Source: Sequoia sempervirens (taxonomy: Eukaryota > Streptophyta > Pinopsida > Cupressales > Cupressaceae). Taken from it: a stretch of DNA of 64,000 nucleotides. Position 1 is the first letter of the stretch; the number at the start of each line of letters is the position of its first letter. The notes under the pieces are model-generated. The model searched no databases and was not told the origin of the DNA. It saw only the letters and a list, made by a program, of their open reading frames with translations. Both the position numbers and the translations under genes were made by a program. Positions 12,691 to 24,290 of the stretch are shown here, in pieces. Location: positions 124,045,760-124,109,759 of the forward strand of contig VDFB02252616.1 of assembly GCA_007258455.2 (NCBI GenBank), in the 5' to 3' direction.

Positions 12691-14211
12691 CCTTTTTCAC
12701 ACAGCCAAAATTGTTTTATAACCCCAATAAGTGATGGATAAAGAATAAAGTGAAATAATTGGTAGTTAGGTGTGAATAATTATTGTAATTGACAAATTCA
12801 CATGATTTATTATTTTTCTTAATTTTTTTTTTTAATTTTTTTTTTCTATTGGATTTTATCTAGTATAGATAATTAGGTGAATTTAAGAGTTACAATTCAA
12901 TTGGTTCAATCGAGTGATGGTATGTTCCTTGATTATGCTATCTACCAAGGTTTAAACATCCCATGATATGATATAAGGGATGATATTATACCTCACATTG
13001 ATTAGTCTAATTTAAAAAATTATAAAAGGAAAATAAAAAATTTGAAATATTTTTAGGTTACATGATAAATGTAATTAAAATATATATTTTGACCTAGTTA
13101 ATTTTTCTTTATGGAGGAGTATGATGTAAGGGATGATATCATATCATACATTGATTAATCAAATTTTAAAAAATATAAAAAAAATACAATTCTTTATGGA
13201 GGAGTATGATATGAGGATGATATCATACCTTGCATCAAATAATTTAATTTAAGAATTATAAAAGAAAAATATTATTTTTTAATCTAATTTTTTTTTTTTT
13301 TTAGGAGTATGACATAAGGGATGATATCACACTTTACATTGATTAATCTAATTTAAAATAATTTTTAAAAAAGTACTATTATTTACAAAAGAGTATTGCA
13401 TAAGAGATGATATCACATGGTCAATTGATTTATTTAATTTATAAAATTATAAAAAGAAAATATATTTTAATAATATAGTTATTTTTTTCTTTATAGAGTC
13501 CAGATATAACATGCTTTCCATTGATTAATTTAATTTAAAAATTATAAAAGAAAAATACAATTCTTTATAGAGGAGTATGATATAAGGAATGATATCATAT
13601 TTTGCATTGAATAATTTAGTTTAAAAAATTATGAAAATAAAATACAATTTTATAATATATTTTTCTTTATAAAAGAATATGACATAAAAGATGATATCAT
13701 ACTTTCAATTAAATAATCTAATTTAAAAGATTATAAAGAAAAATACATATTTTAAATATTTATTTAACTTGTTTTTTCTTCAGGAAAATTTTTATATCAT
13801 TTTATTGAAACATGATTATATATATTATTAGGTTGTATTTGTCCAAACAGAAGTCACAAATCTTTAAAAGGCAAATTCATCGCCATATAAAAAATTAAAA
13901 TCTTAACAATTATATTAAGCGGCTGGTATCTGTAATTGTTGCAATGGACAAACACTGCAATTGAGATGGTGACCACGATGATTGATTCTCCTGGTTGCAA
14001 CTTGCACGGCACTCTTCTATGTTACCCTCTAACATCACTAACAATCCAATGCACTCTACTGTTCCTTTAATTAAGTAATTAGTAATTGTGGGGAACCTTC
14101 TAGATTCATGTTTAAACTATGAATCTTCACTATTTCCTTCATCAATTATTCGGTGGCCAAATAAAGCATATCTCTGAGTCAAGATACTTTAAACCATATG
14201 TATCCAATGTC
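12691..14211. repeat. AT-rich region with a degenerate repeat array
   Basis: No gene is visible. From about 12955 to 13790 a phrase of the form GAGTATGATATAAGGGATGA, followed by TATCATAC and an A/T-rich TTGATTAATCTAATTTAAAA segment, recurs. Its palindromic core GATGATATCAT or a near variant appears near 12977, 13131, 13215, 13320, 13405, 13588 and 13690, so spacing varies between about 84 and 183 bp. The array lies upstream of the NLR pseudogene. Confidence 0.6.
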
Positions 14212-14461
14212 TTTCCTATATTGTGGAAACAACTGTGGTGTAATTCCATCCTTTTCAGCGATGGCCCATATTGACATTTTGTGGAAAAATGCCAGCATTT
14301 CATGGAAACTTTCCAACATTTTTTGAACTTGCAAACAGCTTTCCAGACTGCTTTTTTGACTTGTGAAACTTCCCAGCTTTTTCCTACATTGTGGAAACAA
14401 CTGTGATGTAATTCCATCTTTTTCGTCCATGGCCTACATTGACATTTTGTGGAAAAAAACC
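14212..14461. repeat. Direct duplication upstream of the NLR first exon
   Basis: An ~80-bp segment at 14212-14292 is repeated at 14380-14461 with a few differences (both begin TTTCCTA and include GTGGAAACAACTGTG). The start-to-start distance is 168 bp. It lies just upstream of the start codon at 14571, in what would be the promoter or 5' untranslated region. Confidence 0.7.
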
Positions 14462-14570
14462 TTCAATGAACAAGCCAGATGAACCCATTGAATGATCTTG
14501 TGTCTAGAGAAAGAAGAAACAGCAACTTTTAATTTTCTTTCCTCTCTGTAATATTTCCTCAATCTTAATA

Positions 14571-17500
14571 ATGGGCAAGTTTTGTTTTCCTTCATGCTGT
14601 TGGTTCTCATCCTCTTCACCTCCCCAGGAAGTAAACGATGTTGTGCATTCGACACAACCTTCTCAACAAACAGCGAATTCTGGGCCTTCCACCCCTTTAT
14701 TATCTTCACAACCTTCTCAACAGCCGACCAGTGCTGGGCATTCTACCCCTTCATCATCTTCACAACCTTCTCAACAGCCAGTCAATGCTGGACCTTCCAC
14801 TGCGACTAATGTTGATTTGGAGAGTTATCTACACAAATTCAACGATATAAGTCAACTTCACCATCTGATTCGGTTTATTGATGAGCTATTGAAGAAAGCG
14901 GTAGTTTATCTACACACATGTTTTGTATAACTGGAATTTCTACATTTTTATATGTTAACATGGCTTTTTCTTCCCAACAATTTTGGTCATCTGCAATTTA
15001 CTTTCCAATAATTTCAGTCATCTATAATTTTACTCATCTGACTGTTGCACAATACAGTCAGGAGAGAAGGAAGAAGGATGTAGTTCAGCAGCAAGTTCTT
15101 ATATCCAGGATGGCCAAACAATCCTGGAGCTAGTAGATAAACACATCAGCAAAATTCCTCAAAAGGTAAAGTTTCCATTTACAAATTTAGAAAATCAATT
15201 TGTGATAACATTTCTATATGGAAATTATTGGGTTTCTGTAACTCTAAACATTTGGGATATAAATTATATTAAATGGATCTCGATTGTCATAGATTACTTA
15301 CATCCTCATGGAAATTTTGCATACAGAATGATTCTAAGGATGGAGCAAGTGCAGAGATAGAGAAAGTTGTTATAAATCTGCTCAAAGGTGCTGCACAAAT
15401 CCATTGGGTGGGGGCAGCACTTTCTGTGGTAGGATTCGTATTGGCGAGATATAATGAGATGTCTAACAACCAGAATCAGTGCGTTGAAACTTTGAAAGTT
15501 TTGGTTAATCTTGGGAAGGAGATTCTGAAGTTGAATGAGCAAATGCCAGAGGAGAAGGAGAAACTAAACGAGGCAGTCAAGTGCATGGTTGAAGGATGCA
15601 TCATGTGCGCGTCCCAACTTGCGACTGGCAAATTGTTAGGTGAGTTACAGTTTTGTTTATGTAATTACGAAAATTGAAAAATCAATTATGTTTGAGTTGA
15701 AATGGTAAAAAGTATTAATAATTTTAAGGTGTTTTAAATAAATATGGATTTTAATTAGAACCAGATCTAGATAACAGCAACAAGCTCCAAAAGTTTTTGG
15801 TCGGAAGCAAGGCCGAAGTCTCTTTGCTTCTTTCTGGAATCAATTTGTTTTCAGTCTTCCAGATTTATATAATCAACATATTTAATTAAAATCCAATAGT
15901 TGGAATGTGTGAAGTTTTCTGACTGCTTCAGTCAATGCCGATGGTTTAAAAGGTTTCCAAGACAAAATCGGCCCCTTGTATGATGACCTCACATTGTCGA
16001 CTGATACCATACACGATAGAATACCAAAGATTGCTCCGTAGTTAAAGGCTGCATACAAACCGGCAGGTAAGATGCCTTTCGATTTCAAAAACTTTCTCTG
16101 TTATGTCTTGAGTTTTGCCACAAATTTTGATTGAGTTTTCCACAAAATTTACAGTTGGAATTGAGATTGCACAAGAAACTGTAATTCAGCTTCTTGATTT
16201 GAATGCACAACATACATCGTCACAGCTTGTGGTTGTCTATGGTTTCGGAGGGATCGGGAAAACGACTCTCGCTGATGCCGTCTAGGACCACGTTGATCCC
16301 CAAATTTATAAGAAATGCAGAATTCATATGGATCAACATTGTACCAAGGATCATATTAAAGTTCTCCAAGAGCTGGCTTTTGAAAAATTGTTCAACAAGA
16401 AAGTGCAATTGACAGACTGTGATCATGGTCAGCAAACGATCTGGGGGCTTTTAGAAAAGAATCCTAATCAGCCTGTATTTCTGTACATTGACAACGGTCT
16501 CAAAAGCACAGATCTCCAACTACTTCTGCCTAGAGATTTGGGCAGATGCCTTCCACCAAGAAGCAGACTGCTAGTCACTACTCGAAATCTTCAGGAGACG
16601 GACATGTTTGTCTACTGGAATGTTCAGCGCCAGCAATATCTTGTGAATCCCCTTCCAGAGACAGAGGCCGGAAAGATTTTGTTGAAGAGAGCCACGGATC
16701 ACAACGATGAAAAGCACATACAAGACCTCCTCAAACTGTGTGGTGGCGTTCCGCTTCTGCTGGAATTAGCTGGTGCTCAACTCGCTATAAGTACTAGAAA
16801 TACAAATATTATGGTATTAGAGTTGCTTAAAGCAGGAATGATAGATATAAGTGATCGTATGGTTGATTTTGTATACAATAGATTATTAGAACCTGTGAAA
16901 GAGGCTTTTCTAGATATCACATCTTTCTTTTATCGTGGTCCAAATTCTCGTGTGCTTGCATTGGATTCAATAGGAGAAGAGGAATTCAGAGCCTTAGAAG
17001 AGGCGTCATTCATCAAGAGAAGAGGTATAAATAGTTTTATGACTATTCGACATAATTGAAGCAAAAGGGAAAAAGATGGTAGAGCAAAACAGAATCACAT
17101 ACCCTGAAGCTTTATTGGATTGTTTGAAAGATGGAGAGGCATGCCATTCGTACTTACAATGGGTGTTGTCCATATTATCAAAATACATTTGTTATTCACA
17201 ATCATAATGATATATATGGTTTATTTTCGTGCAGAAACTCAAAAATTTAAAAGGTATCTTTATTCGTGGAAAATGTGAGCAGCCTCCAATCGAAATTAGT
17301 GATGATCTTCTTAAGTGTATGAGCAATTCCTTAAGAGTGCTATCCTATGAAGATGGATCACAAATAACATTCAGGAAGAAATGTCATAAGCCATTTAAAG
17401 AACTCAGATGTCTCCAAATTCCAAGAGATATTTCTGATTTACCAATGGAGTTTGAGAAACATGAAAATCTCGGTTACTACTGTGACCTCTTCACGCAAGC

Positions 17501-17975
17501 CATGAGTTTATATGAGGTAAGATCTGCCGTCCTCACACCATATCATTTCAATTAACTTTCATTAGAGTCTATAATAACAATAATAACACTTGACAACCTT
17601 TTTCATATTTATTGTGAAAATATGTAGCTTCCTCCAAGCCTGCGTAGTATATTCATTAAAGTTTCTACCGAGAACGGAGTTACAGATTCTAAGGTTCCTC
17701 CCAGAGTCACTTCAGCTTCTTCTCTTGTAAAATTATATTCTGATTTGAATAACGTGCAAATGTTACCAGATGGAATAGAAAGCCTAACAAAATTAGAGAC
17801 ATTAAATGTATGGGAATGCCATCAGTTGAGGGAACTTCCTTCAGACTTTGGGCAATTGAGCAATTTGACAGAATTGGTATTAAGGGGATGCTCTGAGTTG
17901 AGGGAACTTCCTTCAGACTTTGGGCAATTGAGCAATTTGACGAAATTTGAATTATATGACTGCTCTTATTTTTAG
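14571..17975 (+). pseudogene. NLR-type disease resistance gene, eight-exon pseudogene
   Basis: Predicted exons with GT-AG borders: 14571-14900, 15058-15165, 15327-15639, 15759-~15880, ~15931-16066, 16155-~17150, 17235-17516 and 17628-17975. The start has a Cys-rich MGKFCFPSCCWF and three 18-residue QPSQQ repeats. Exons 3-5 give a helical domain like RPW8/HeLo (VGAALSVVGFVLARY, then NQCVETLKVL). Exon 6 is an NB-ARC: P-loop GFGGIGKTTLA (16241), kinase-2-like VFLYIDNG, RNBS-B SRLLVTTRN, GLPL-type CGGVPLLLELAG and TNL-like FLDITSFF. Exons 7-8 give few leucine-rich repeats, with two near-identical LRELPSDFGQLSNLT units. In-frame stops at 16039 and 16283, a frameshift near 17048 before the MHD region, and the short LRR show it is dead. 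NLRs are intracellular immune receptors. Confidence 0.85.
14657..14805 (+). repeat. 54-bp coding minisatellite in NLR exon 1
   Basis: CAACCTTCTCAACA starts three successive copies of a 54-bp unit, the third incomplete. Each codes for an 18-residue Gln/Pro/Ser-rich unit beginning QPSQQ. The unit length is a multiple of three, so copy number changes keep the frame. It forms a flexible linker between the Cys-rich N-terminus and the helical domain. Confidence 0.75.
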
Positions 17976-18929
17976 TATGAAGAAAAAATATTTTTTTAAT
18001 GTAATTTTAGATTGATTTGAAAAAAAAGAAGAAGTATAATTTAGTATAGATATTTTTTAATATCTTTTAAATAAAGGAAAAAATTAATAAACAGTATAGG
18101 AAATTTCAAAATGTTAAATGAAAATAAATTATTTCAATAATTTAACTCTATATTTTATTTATAGTTTAATGAAAATAAATTATTACTTTAGATTTCATTT
18201 GAAGAGTTATTTTTTTCTATTTGAATGTTAATTTTTAAAATATCTATTTAAATTATTATGTGCATACATACAACAAATACAAATAGATAAGAAAATATAC
18301 ACAAAATAATATAAAGCTATTAGTTTTATTGGTGAATGTGGTCTAGAGGGCTATACACATTACATTAACTTTGACAAAAGAATTAAAAAAGAGCTACTAT
18401 AGTATGGAGGGCTTGATTACAAAATCGCTATGAGATACTACTCCTTCAACTCTCACTATCAACTGTGATATGTAATTTTTATAAACTATCTACAAGGGTT
18501 TAACTATGCATACACACCCCTTTATATTATATAATAGATATTATATAATAGCTACTACTTTCAACACAATTTTATGGTTTCACATCCTCATCTTCATTAT
18601 CAATGAGGTCATTCTCCATTGTAAATGACTAGTCACTCTAGGATGGATATATCGCCCAATCGTGTAGTTAAGGAACTTAATCCCCCATTTTTCTTGATGT
18701 TTATGAAGGGTCTCATTCTAGCTTAATAGATATTATTTTCCTATTCTCGTATGAAATTCAAAATAGGTTTGAGCATCATCCAATAGAATACAAAACTACT
18801 TTATTTACTTAAAATTTATTTATTTAATTTTAGACACATAATTTTTCAACTCGTATTAAATTTTTTTTATTTTATCTATATTGTTTATTTTATTTTTACT
18901 TAAAATTATCTTGTAGTAATACATTTGTT
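17976..18929. other. AT-rich spacer downstream of the NLR pseudogene
   Basis: No gene, no repeat array and no recognisable transposon end could be found. The sequence is strongly AT-rich with a few longer T and A runs. The remaining leucine-rich repeats expected for an NLR are absent from this stretch. Confidence 0.45.
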
Positions 18930-19150
18930 TTAAAAATAGGTCTTGAAGTGGATTCTCTTTGCTCGGTCTTATTTGATCTATGTGGCTATTGAGCAATTGC
19001 ACAGAGCCTTGGGGGATTAGTCTTGCCTCTTCTGTAGCCCCAACTCGGCCAATGGATTACTCAATGTAAGCCTGAGACAAGGTCTAGAGGGTGTTGGGAT
19101 GGGCCACGGGGATATCCTTAGCTCAACAAAAAAACATTTTTAAAAAAATA
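18930..19150 (+). mobile_element. Possible 3' end of a LINE or SINE with A-rich tail
   Basis: About 200 bp of balanced base composition (for example TGGGATGGGCCACGGGGATA) stands out from AT-rich flanks and ends in an A-rich tail (CTCAACAAAAAAACA). This is the look of a short retroposon copy on the plus strand. It directly precedes the point where Helitron similarity resumes. No RNA polymerase III boxes or target duplication were confirmed, so the class is open. Confidence 0.3.
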
Positions 19151-19175
19151 ATAATATATGATTTATATTTTTATA

Positions 19176-19960
19176 GTACTTTTGATTGTAACACAACTAT
19201 CAAACAATTTGTAGACAAGTACATTACTTGTAACACTGAATATCTACACCCTGATATAGCTATGATACACAAACACCACCACACAAAACAATGTAGAAAG
19301 TCCAAAAAGAAAACTTGTCGATATAATTTTCCACTCTCACCAATGAATAAAACCATGGTTCTAGAACCGTCTCAAAATAATGAGGAGAATATAATTTCAA
19401 TAGCAAAAAACATACTATCGACTTTACAACAAGAAAACTATGACAATACTGTCTCGTTTCAAATGTTCATAGATGAAATGAATATTAATGAAGATGAATA
19501 CATAACTACCATCAAATCTACAATCCGTAGGACTACAATATTTTTGAAGAGGAAACCATCAGACATATTGAACAATAGTTTTTCTAGAACATTGCTAGAA
19601 ATATGGAAAGCAAATATAGATGCACAATTTGAATTGAATGCATATGTTGCAGCAATGCATTGTGGCTCCTATATAAAAAAAGTAGACATGACAATGATAA
19701 ATGCATTCAAAGGGATTCCTAAAGATCATGAGAAAAATAGTATTGATGCTATAAATATGATAAGAAAACTTGGAAATGCATTACTCAATTTACAAAAAAA
19801 TGTCTTCACAACAAGCAACTCACATTGCTTTATCACTTCCATTAAACTATAGCCCAAGAAAATGTGTATCCATTGATACATGAAATGAAGACGAGAGAAC
19901 ATTTATCTTAAAATCAACAAAACAACTAAGAAAAGAACCAGATGAATCACAAAATGTAAC
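19176..19960 (+). pseudogene. Helitron Rep protein, C-terminal half (piece 3)
   Basis: The frame running to 19852 contains Helitron Rep/linker blocks in the expected order: TTIKQFVDKYITCNTEYLHP, KHHHTKQCRKSKKKTCRYNF, FLKRKPSDILNN, LLEIWKANIDAQFELNAYVA and SYIKKVDMTM. After a frameshift near 19830 it goes on as IALSLPLNYSPRKCVSIDT. The Cys/His cluster (HxHHTKxC...C) is conserved in Helitron proteins before the helicase. The frame is open upstream to 19091, but that part is not Helitron-like and probably belongs to the inserted segment. Confidence 0.8.
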
Positions 19961-22048
19961 ATCAAAATCATTGATAGATCACTATCTTGCAAGAATTACA
20001 AAAAAATTGCACATTTGTCTTGCAAATTTTGTTTCAAAATATAGGAAAAATGGTCAAAGATTACAAAGTAAAGCTGAATCAAATATTATATGTTTTATAA
20101 ACTTCAACAAACATATTGGCTTAGAAAACCATTGTAGAGAGCAATTACTACTATATATGTCATTTACACAAAGTGAAAAAAACATATAAATGGTTTTGAA
20201 ACATGGCATAGTGCTTATTTATATCATGAAAATATTATTAGATCAAATCACATGAAATACAACTACAAGGTCAACCCCATGTGGGGTGGAATTGACAAAG
20301 TTATTGAAGAAATTAATACAATTAACGATCACATTGGAAATCAGTTCCTTTATGAAAATCACACATTGAACAAAGAAAAATATAACATATAATGAGATAT
20401 TCAAGTAGTAAAATTCAACAAACCAAATAGAATATTTCACAACATTTTTGAAATTTCAAAACATCCTCAAATTATAAACAATAATGAATACTATACATTG
20501 AGATAAATGTTAAACAAAGAACAAAAAGCAATTGTAAAAGACATTGCATTGAAAAAACTAAAGAACAACAAAGCACCATTACACTTGTTCTTAAAAGAAG
20601 GTATTGGAATAGGCAAGACATTTACTGCAAAAGCCATATATCAAACCCTAATTCACATATACAACACATCTATTGATAATGATCCAAACAAACCAAAAGG
20701 CCTAATAATTGCTTATACAGAAAAAGTAGTACACAATATAGGTGGAATCATAATACACTTAGCATTACACACATCATTTAATAAGTCAGAATTCATCCCA
20801 TTGAGTTCTGAAATATTGGATGCATTGTCCAAGCATTATCAACAACTTTGTGTTGTATTGATAGATGAAATCTGTTTAGTTGGAGCAAGATTTCAATGTT
20901 ATATTGATAAATGATTACGAGACATAATGTAAACCCTTACTAGCTATTTCAGAAATATTGATATGATTTTCTATGGTGATCTTTACCAATTACAACCTAT
21001 ACAGGATTCTCTAGTATTTGAGAATTCCCTAACATTAAATGAACTAATACCATATAAATTTTGGAAACAAAATATAAAATGCTATGCATTGCAATCAACC
21101 ATGCAACAAAGATGAAAATTTTGTTGCAATACTCAATAGAATCAGAATTGGATCGCAAACAATTGAAGACTTAGAGTATTTAATAAAAAATGTTTTCACT
21201 CACCGCTAATGGACCCAAAATTTTGTTTCCTCTTCTATAGAAGAAAATATGTCAACACACAATCAAAACATGTTATCAATTACACCTAAAGAACTAATTA
21301 TATTGAATTCCATTAACGAATATGATGAAAATTTTAATTCAATTTCATTGTATGACCATTCAATTGATAGATACCATCTTAGATACTCTTAAAACCTAAT
21401 ATGCTAGTTGGAATGTATGCCAGAAATTATGACACAGAAGATGGGCTAGTCAATGGATCAGATGGAACATTCTAAGCATACACAAAATACACTAACTTTG
21501 ACATTTTTTTGATCAAATTCAATTATTCACAAGTTGGATTTCAACAAGAGAAAATATTGACACAATTTCATAGCAATTGCATTGAAAAAAGTTGGACACT
21601 CATACTTTACATTGCGAAGCCTACTAAAAACCTACACAACTAAAAGAAATTGACTATTAGAAAAAAAATTCCAATACAACTAGCATGTGCTCGTACTATT
21701 CACATATCACAATGCCTTACAATGCAAGCATTAGCATTTGGTCCATCAAGCATAAAAAAACATGGATTGGCATATATGACACTTTCATGTACACGAACAA
21801 CTAACACATTATTTTTGTTAAAACCTCAAGTACACAAAAAAAATTCAAAGTGAAAAAAAAAGTGATTGCCAAAATTTCATGCCTACAATCAATAGAAAAT
21901 TGGGAATTTGAAAATGAACAACTACAAAGCATTAGCGACAAAAATTTACTATTAACCACATTCAATACTCGTAACCTAGTTCTACATATTGAAAACATAC
22001 TCAATGACCATCAAATAATGTCATCTGATATTATTTTTCCACAAGAAA
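19961..22048 (+). pseudogene. Helitron PIF1-family helicase domain, decayed
   Basis: This SF1B 5'-3' DNA helicase domain would unwind DNA in rolling-circle transposition. The frame at 20507-20914 begins LNKEQKAIVKDI and has Walker A GIGIGKTF (20600-20623) and Walker B VVLIDE (about 20853). Later blocks, in shifted frames, include FYGDLYQLQPI (near 20970), MVGMYARNYDTEDGLVNG (near 21400) and the C-terminal ACARTIHISQ...ALAFG (near 21670). Multiple stops and shifts disrupt it. Upstream are SLIDHYLARITKKLHICLAN and related linker blocks. The end (21850-22048) already belongs to the endonuclease domain (FNTRNLVLHIENILNDH, then PQE), showing that helicase and endonuclease were fused in one protein. 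Gy-A cuts the frame at 22048. Confidence 0.85.
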
Positions 22049-22504
22049 TGTTACACCCTAATGTGTAGTTACTATTTACTATTAGTACATAGGGTAAATA
22101 TAAATGTAATGTGAATTTTGGAGATGAATAAATTATTCTTGTACCTTGTTTTGATTATATGGGAAGAATAGGTTTTGAATGGACCTGAACCGTTTACAAC
22201 TTAAGATACAAAATGTTGTTTAAAAGAAACTACAATAAGACACCAACATACCAAAACCCAAAATAACAAAAAAAAGGGTGTTGTACGAGAGATAAAACCG
22301 TAAATTAATAGCAGCACCCAACAACATCAAAACAACAAAACAATAGGAAATAAACTGAGATGCAGCATCAAATAGACAACAGTCAAAAAGATAGCAGAAT
22401 ACTATTTCATACTACTTAAGGTGTTGGCCACCTCAAAGCTCCTAGCTCCTATGCACTTCAATCATGTCCAAAAACTCTTTCTTCTTAGCTTCAAAGGAAT
22501 TTTT

Positions 22505-22756
22505 TCATTCAACAAACCCTCTAACAACATGGCCTTTACCATCATCTTTCGCACCTTTTTTACCTTTGTCTTTGGTCGAATGCTCTTTCTCCATTAATTC
22601 AGAAAAATACACATGGTCCTCACTAAGCTCACTAATCTTTTTGAACAGGACTTCCAAAGAGTCTGCACTATTTTCACTAAAATGTGGCTCGCATAGAGAA
22701 GATTCTTTATGTCTGTATTCATATTCAATATCTTGGCTTCTAAACCAACCAATCAT
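22505..22756 (-). other. Short open frame downstream of the LINE 3' ORF
   Basis: An 83-codon minus-strand frame, charged and rich in Glu/Lys/Ser (LEVLFKKISELSEDHVYFSE, then STKDKGKKGAKDDGKG). Its composition resembles the acidic, coiled-coil-like tail of the preceding ORF, so it may be that protein's former C-terminus after a frameshift or stop near 22857. It lies upstream of the LINE 3' untranslated region. Confidence 0.35.
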
Positions 22757-22856
22757 TCTTCACATAGGGACTTGAAGTCATGGAAGGAACCCTCAAGGTC
22801 CATAATTCTATTGATTAGAATGTCCAACACCAAGTGGTGTTAACCCTATTAAACTC

Positions 22857-24290
22857 TTAAAGAGTCCACTTAGCTAACTTAAAAGTTTTAGTGGCCCCAG
22901 TCCTAGCCATGTCTGACAACTCAAACATTGAGGTAGAATCATCATTGAGATAAGAAAAGTCCTCAGAAAGGGGATTTACCTTTAGAGGCTCTAGCTTTGC
23001 ACTCTTCCTCTCAGCATCCTCCTCATCTTCACCCTTATTCTCTTCTTCCAACTCCACATTTGGTGAGGTATTAACCGAGGATTCATCAATTTCCATCACT
23101 TTTTCACTAGAAACCTTCTCCTCACAAATCAACTTGCAATCCTTTGCATAAACTTTTGAGGTCTGGTTCTTCAATTTGGCAATGCATTTGGATGCCCTCC
23201 TCAACTTACTCTTGGCCTCTGTAAGCAACACATTTTCCTGCAAACCCTCGTCATTACCTCCACCTTTGGCTTCACCTTGACCAACAACCAAATCCAAATT
23301 CCTAGGAGAGGAATCATCTGAGCCCACCTCCATATTCTCACTATTAGAAAGAACAAGGGGCTTATCTTCTTGATTGCTTTTATAGCTACCCTTCTTCCTC
23401 TTTATTAAGAAGGTAGTCATAGGGGATGGGGAACCATCATCTTCCTCTTCATCTGCAATGCTGGTATCCGAGCCTGATGAACCAAAAACTTCTCTTGGAA
23501 TCTTCTCCTTACCCTTAATAGTAGGGGTAGGGAGAAAAGCCTTAACATGCTCCATGATTAAAGGAATGATACCTTCATAGAGGACTGGAGCCCTCCTAGT
23601 TTTTAAATGAGCATATATGGAAACCTCCATGGAAGATAACAGAAAAAATGGAAAAGAGATAAACAAACCATGCCTGAAATCATTTAAAAGCATGAAATCG
23701 TGACCTAGGATAGTAGTAAACCTGCCTTCCAGGGTCACATAGCACATTATTAGCTTTGCAACATCCGCCCATATCTTCTTGAGGGACTTGCATGCATAGC
23801 CCCAACTTTCCATCTTAATCAATTTTTTTTGCTCGTCATCTTTGAAGAATTGGGTTATTGTTTCCTCATTGCTCTTCTTGTCCTTATAAAACTTACGACC
23901 AACCATCGACATCCTAGTCATAGTAGCAATCAAGTCCTCATTTACATCCACTTCTAGGCCCTTTATCTGAAGCTTGCAGTTATGCCAGTAAGAAACAAAT
24001 TCTACCAAGGCATTTGGGTCATGTCCATGCAACCTTTCTAAAAAAGGCATGAAATTCCCATGACGGAGAGTCTTCCATACCTTCTTTTTCTTCCTTGATC
24101 CCACACAAGAGTGTGGTTCTATTCTTCTTCTATCATCACCCATCTCTTCAAACACCAGAAGAAGAAAACCCTTGTAATAATCACTCAACTGAATGCCTGA
24201 ATTCCAAACTAAACCCACAAAGCGTGTGAGTCGAGAGATGGTACTAAAGATTAAATATCGACATTGCATCAACTCAGCCCATGCCATCAT
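22857..24290 (-). CDS. Intact 477-codon ORF at the 3' end of the LINE, unknown function
   Basis: This is the longest uninterrupted frame in the window. ATG 24290 overlaps the ORF2 stop (24274-24276) in another frame. A more likely start is ATG 24143, where the protein begins MGDDRRRIEP after a basic KKKK-containing segment follows. Residues 80-260 look globular and helical (FLERLHGHDPNALVEFVSYW, WGYACKSLKKIWADVAKL, GLFISFPFFLLSSMEV), similar in feel to plant-transposon-associated proteins of unknown function. Residues 270-360 are acidic and Ser-rich (DEEEDDGSPSP). Residues 370-400 may form a coiled coil. The tail is acidic. No CCHC knuckle or RNA-recognition motif is seen, so it is not a typical LINE ORF1. 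It could be a transduced host transcript or a genuine third ORF. Confidence 0.6.
   Translation of the reverse strand: MMAWAELMQCRYLIFSTISRLTRFVGLVWNSGIQLSDYYKGFLLLVFEEMGDDRRRIEPHSCVGSRKKKKVWKTLRHGNFMPFLERLHGHDPNALVEFVSYWHNCKLQIKGLEVDVNEDLIATMTRMSMVGRKFYKDKKSNEETITQFFKDDEQKKLIKMESWGYACKSLKKIWADVAKLIMCYVTLEGRFTTILGHDFMLLNDFRHGLFISFPFFLLSSMEVSIYAHLKTRRAPVLYEGIIPLIMEHVKAFLPTPTIKGKEKIPREVFGSSGSDTSIADEEEDDGSPSPMTTFLIKRKKGSYKSNQEDKPLVLSNSENMEVGSDDSSPRNLDLVVGQGEAKGGGNDEGLQENVLLTEAKSKLRRASKCIAKLKNQTSKVYAKDCKLICEEKVSSEKVMEIDESSVNTSPNVELEEENKGEDEEDAERKSAKLEPLKVNPLSEDFSYLNDDSTSMFELSDMARTGATKTFKLAKWTL

Noticed and set aside
19091..19175. Start of the Helitron Rep frame at 19091
   Set aside because: The first ~28 codons are low-complexity sequence next to an A-rich tail and do not resemble Helitron protein; similarity begins near 19176.
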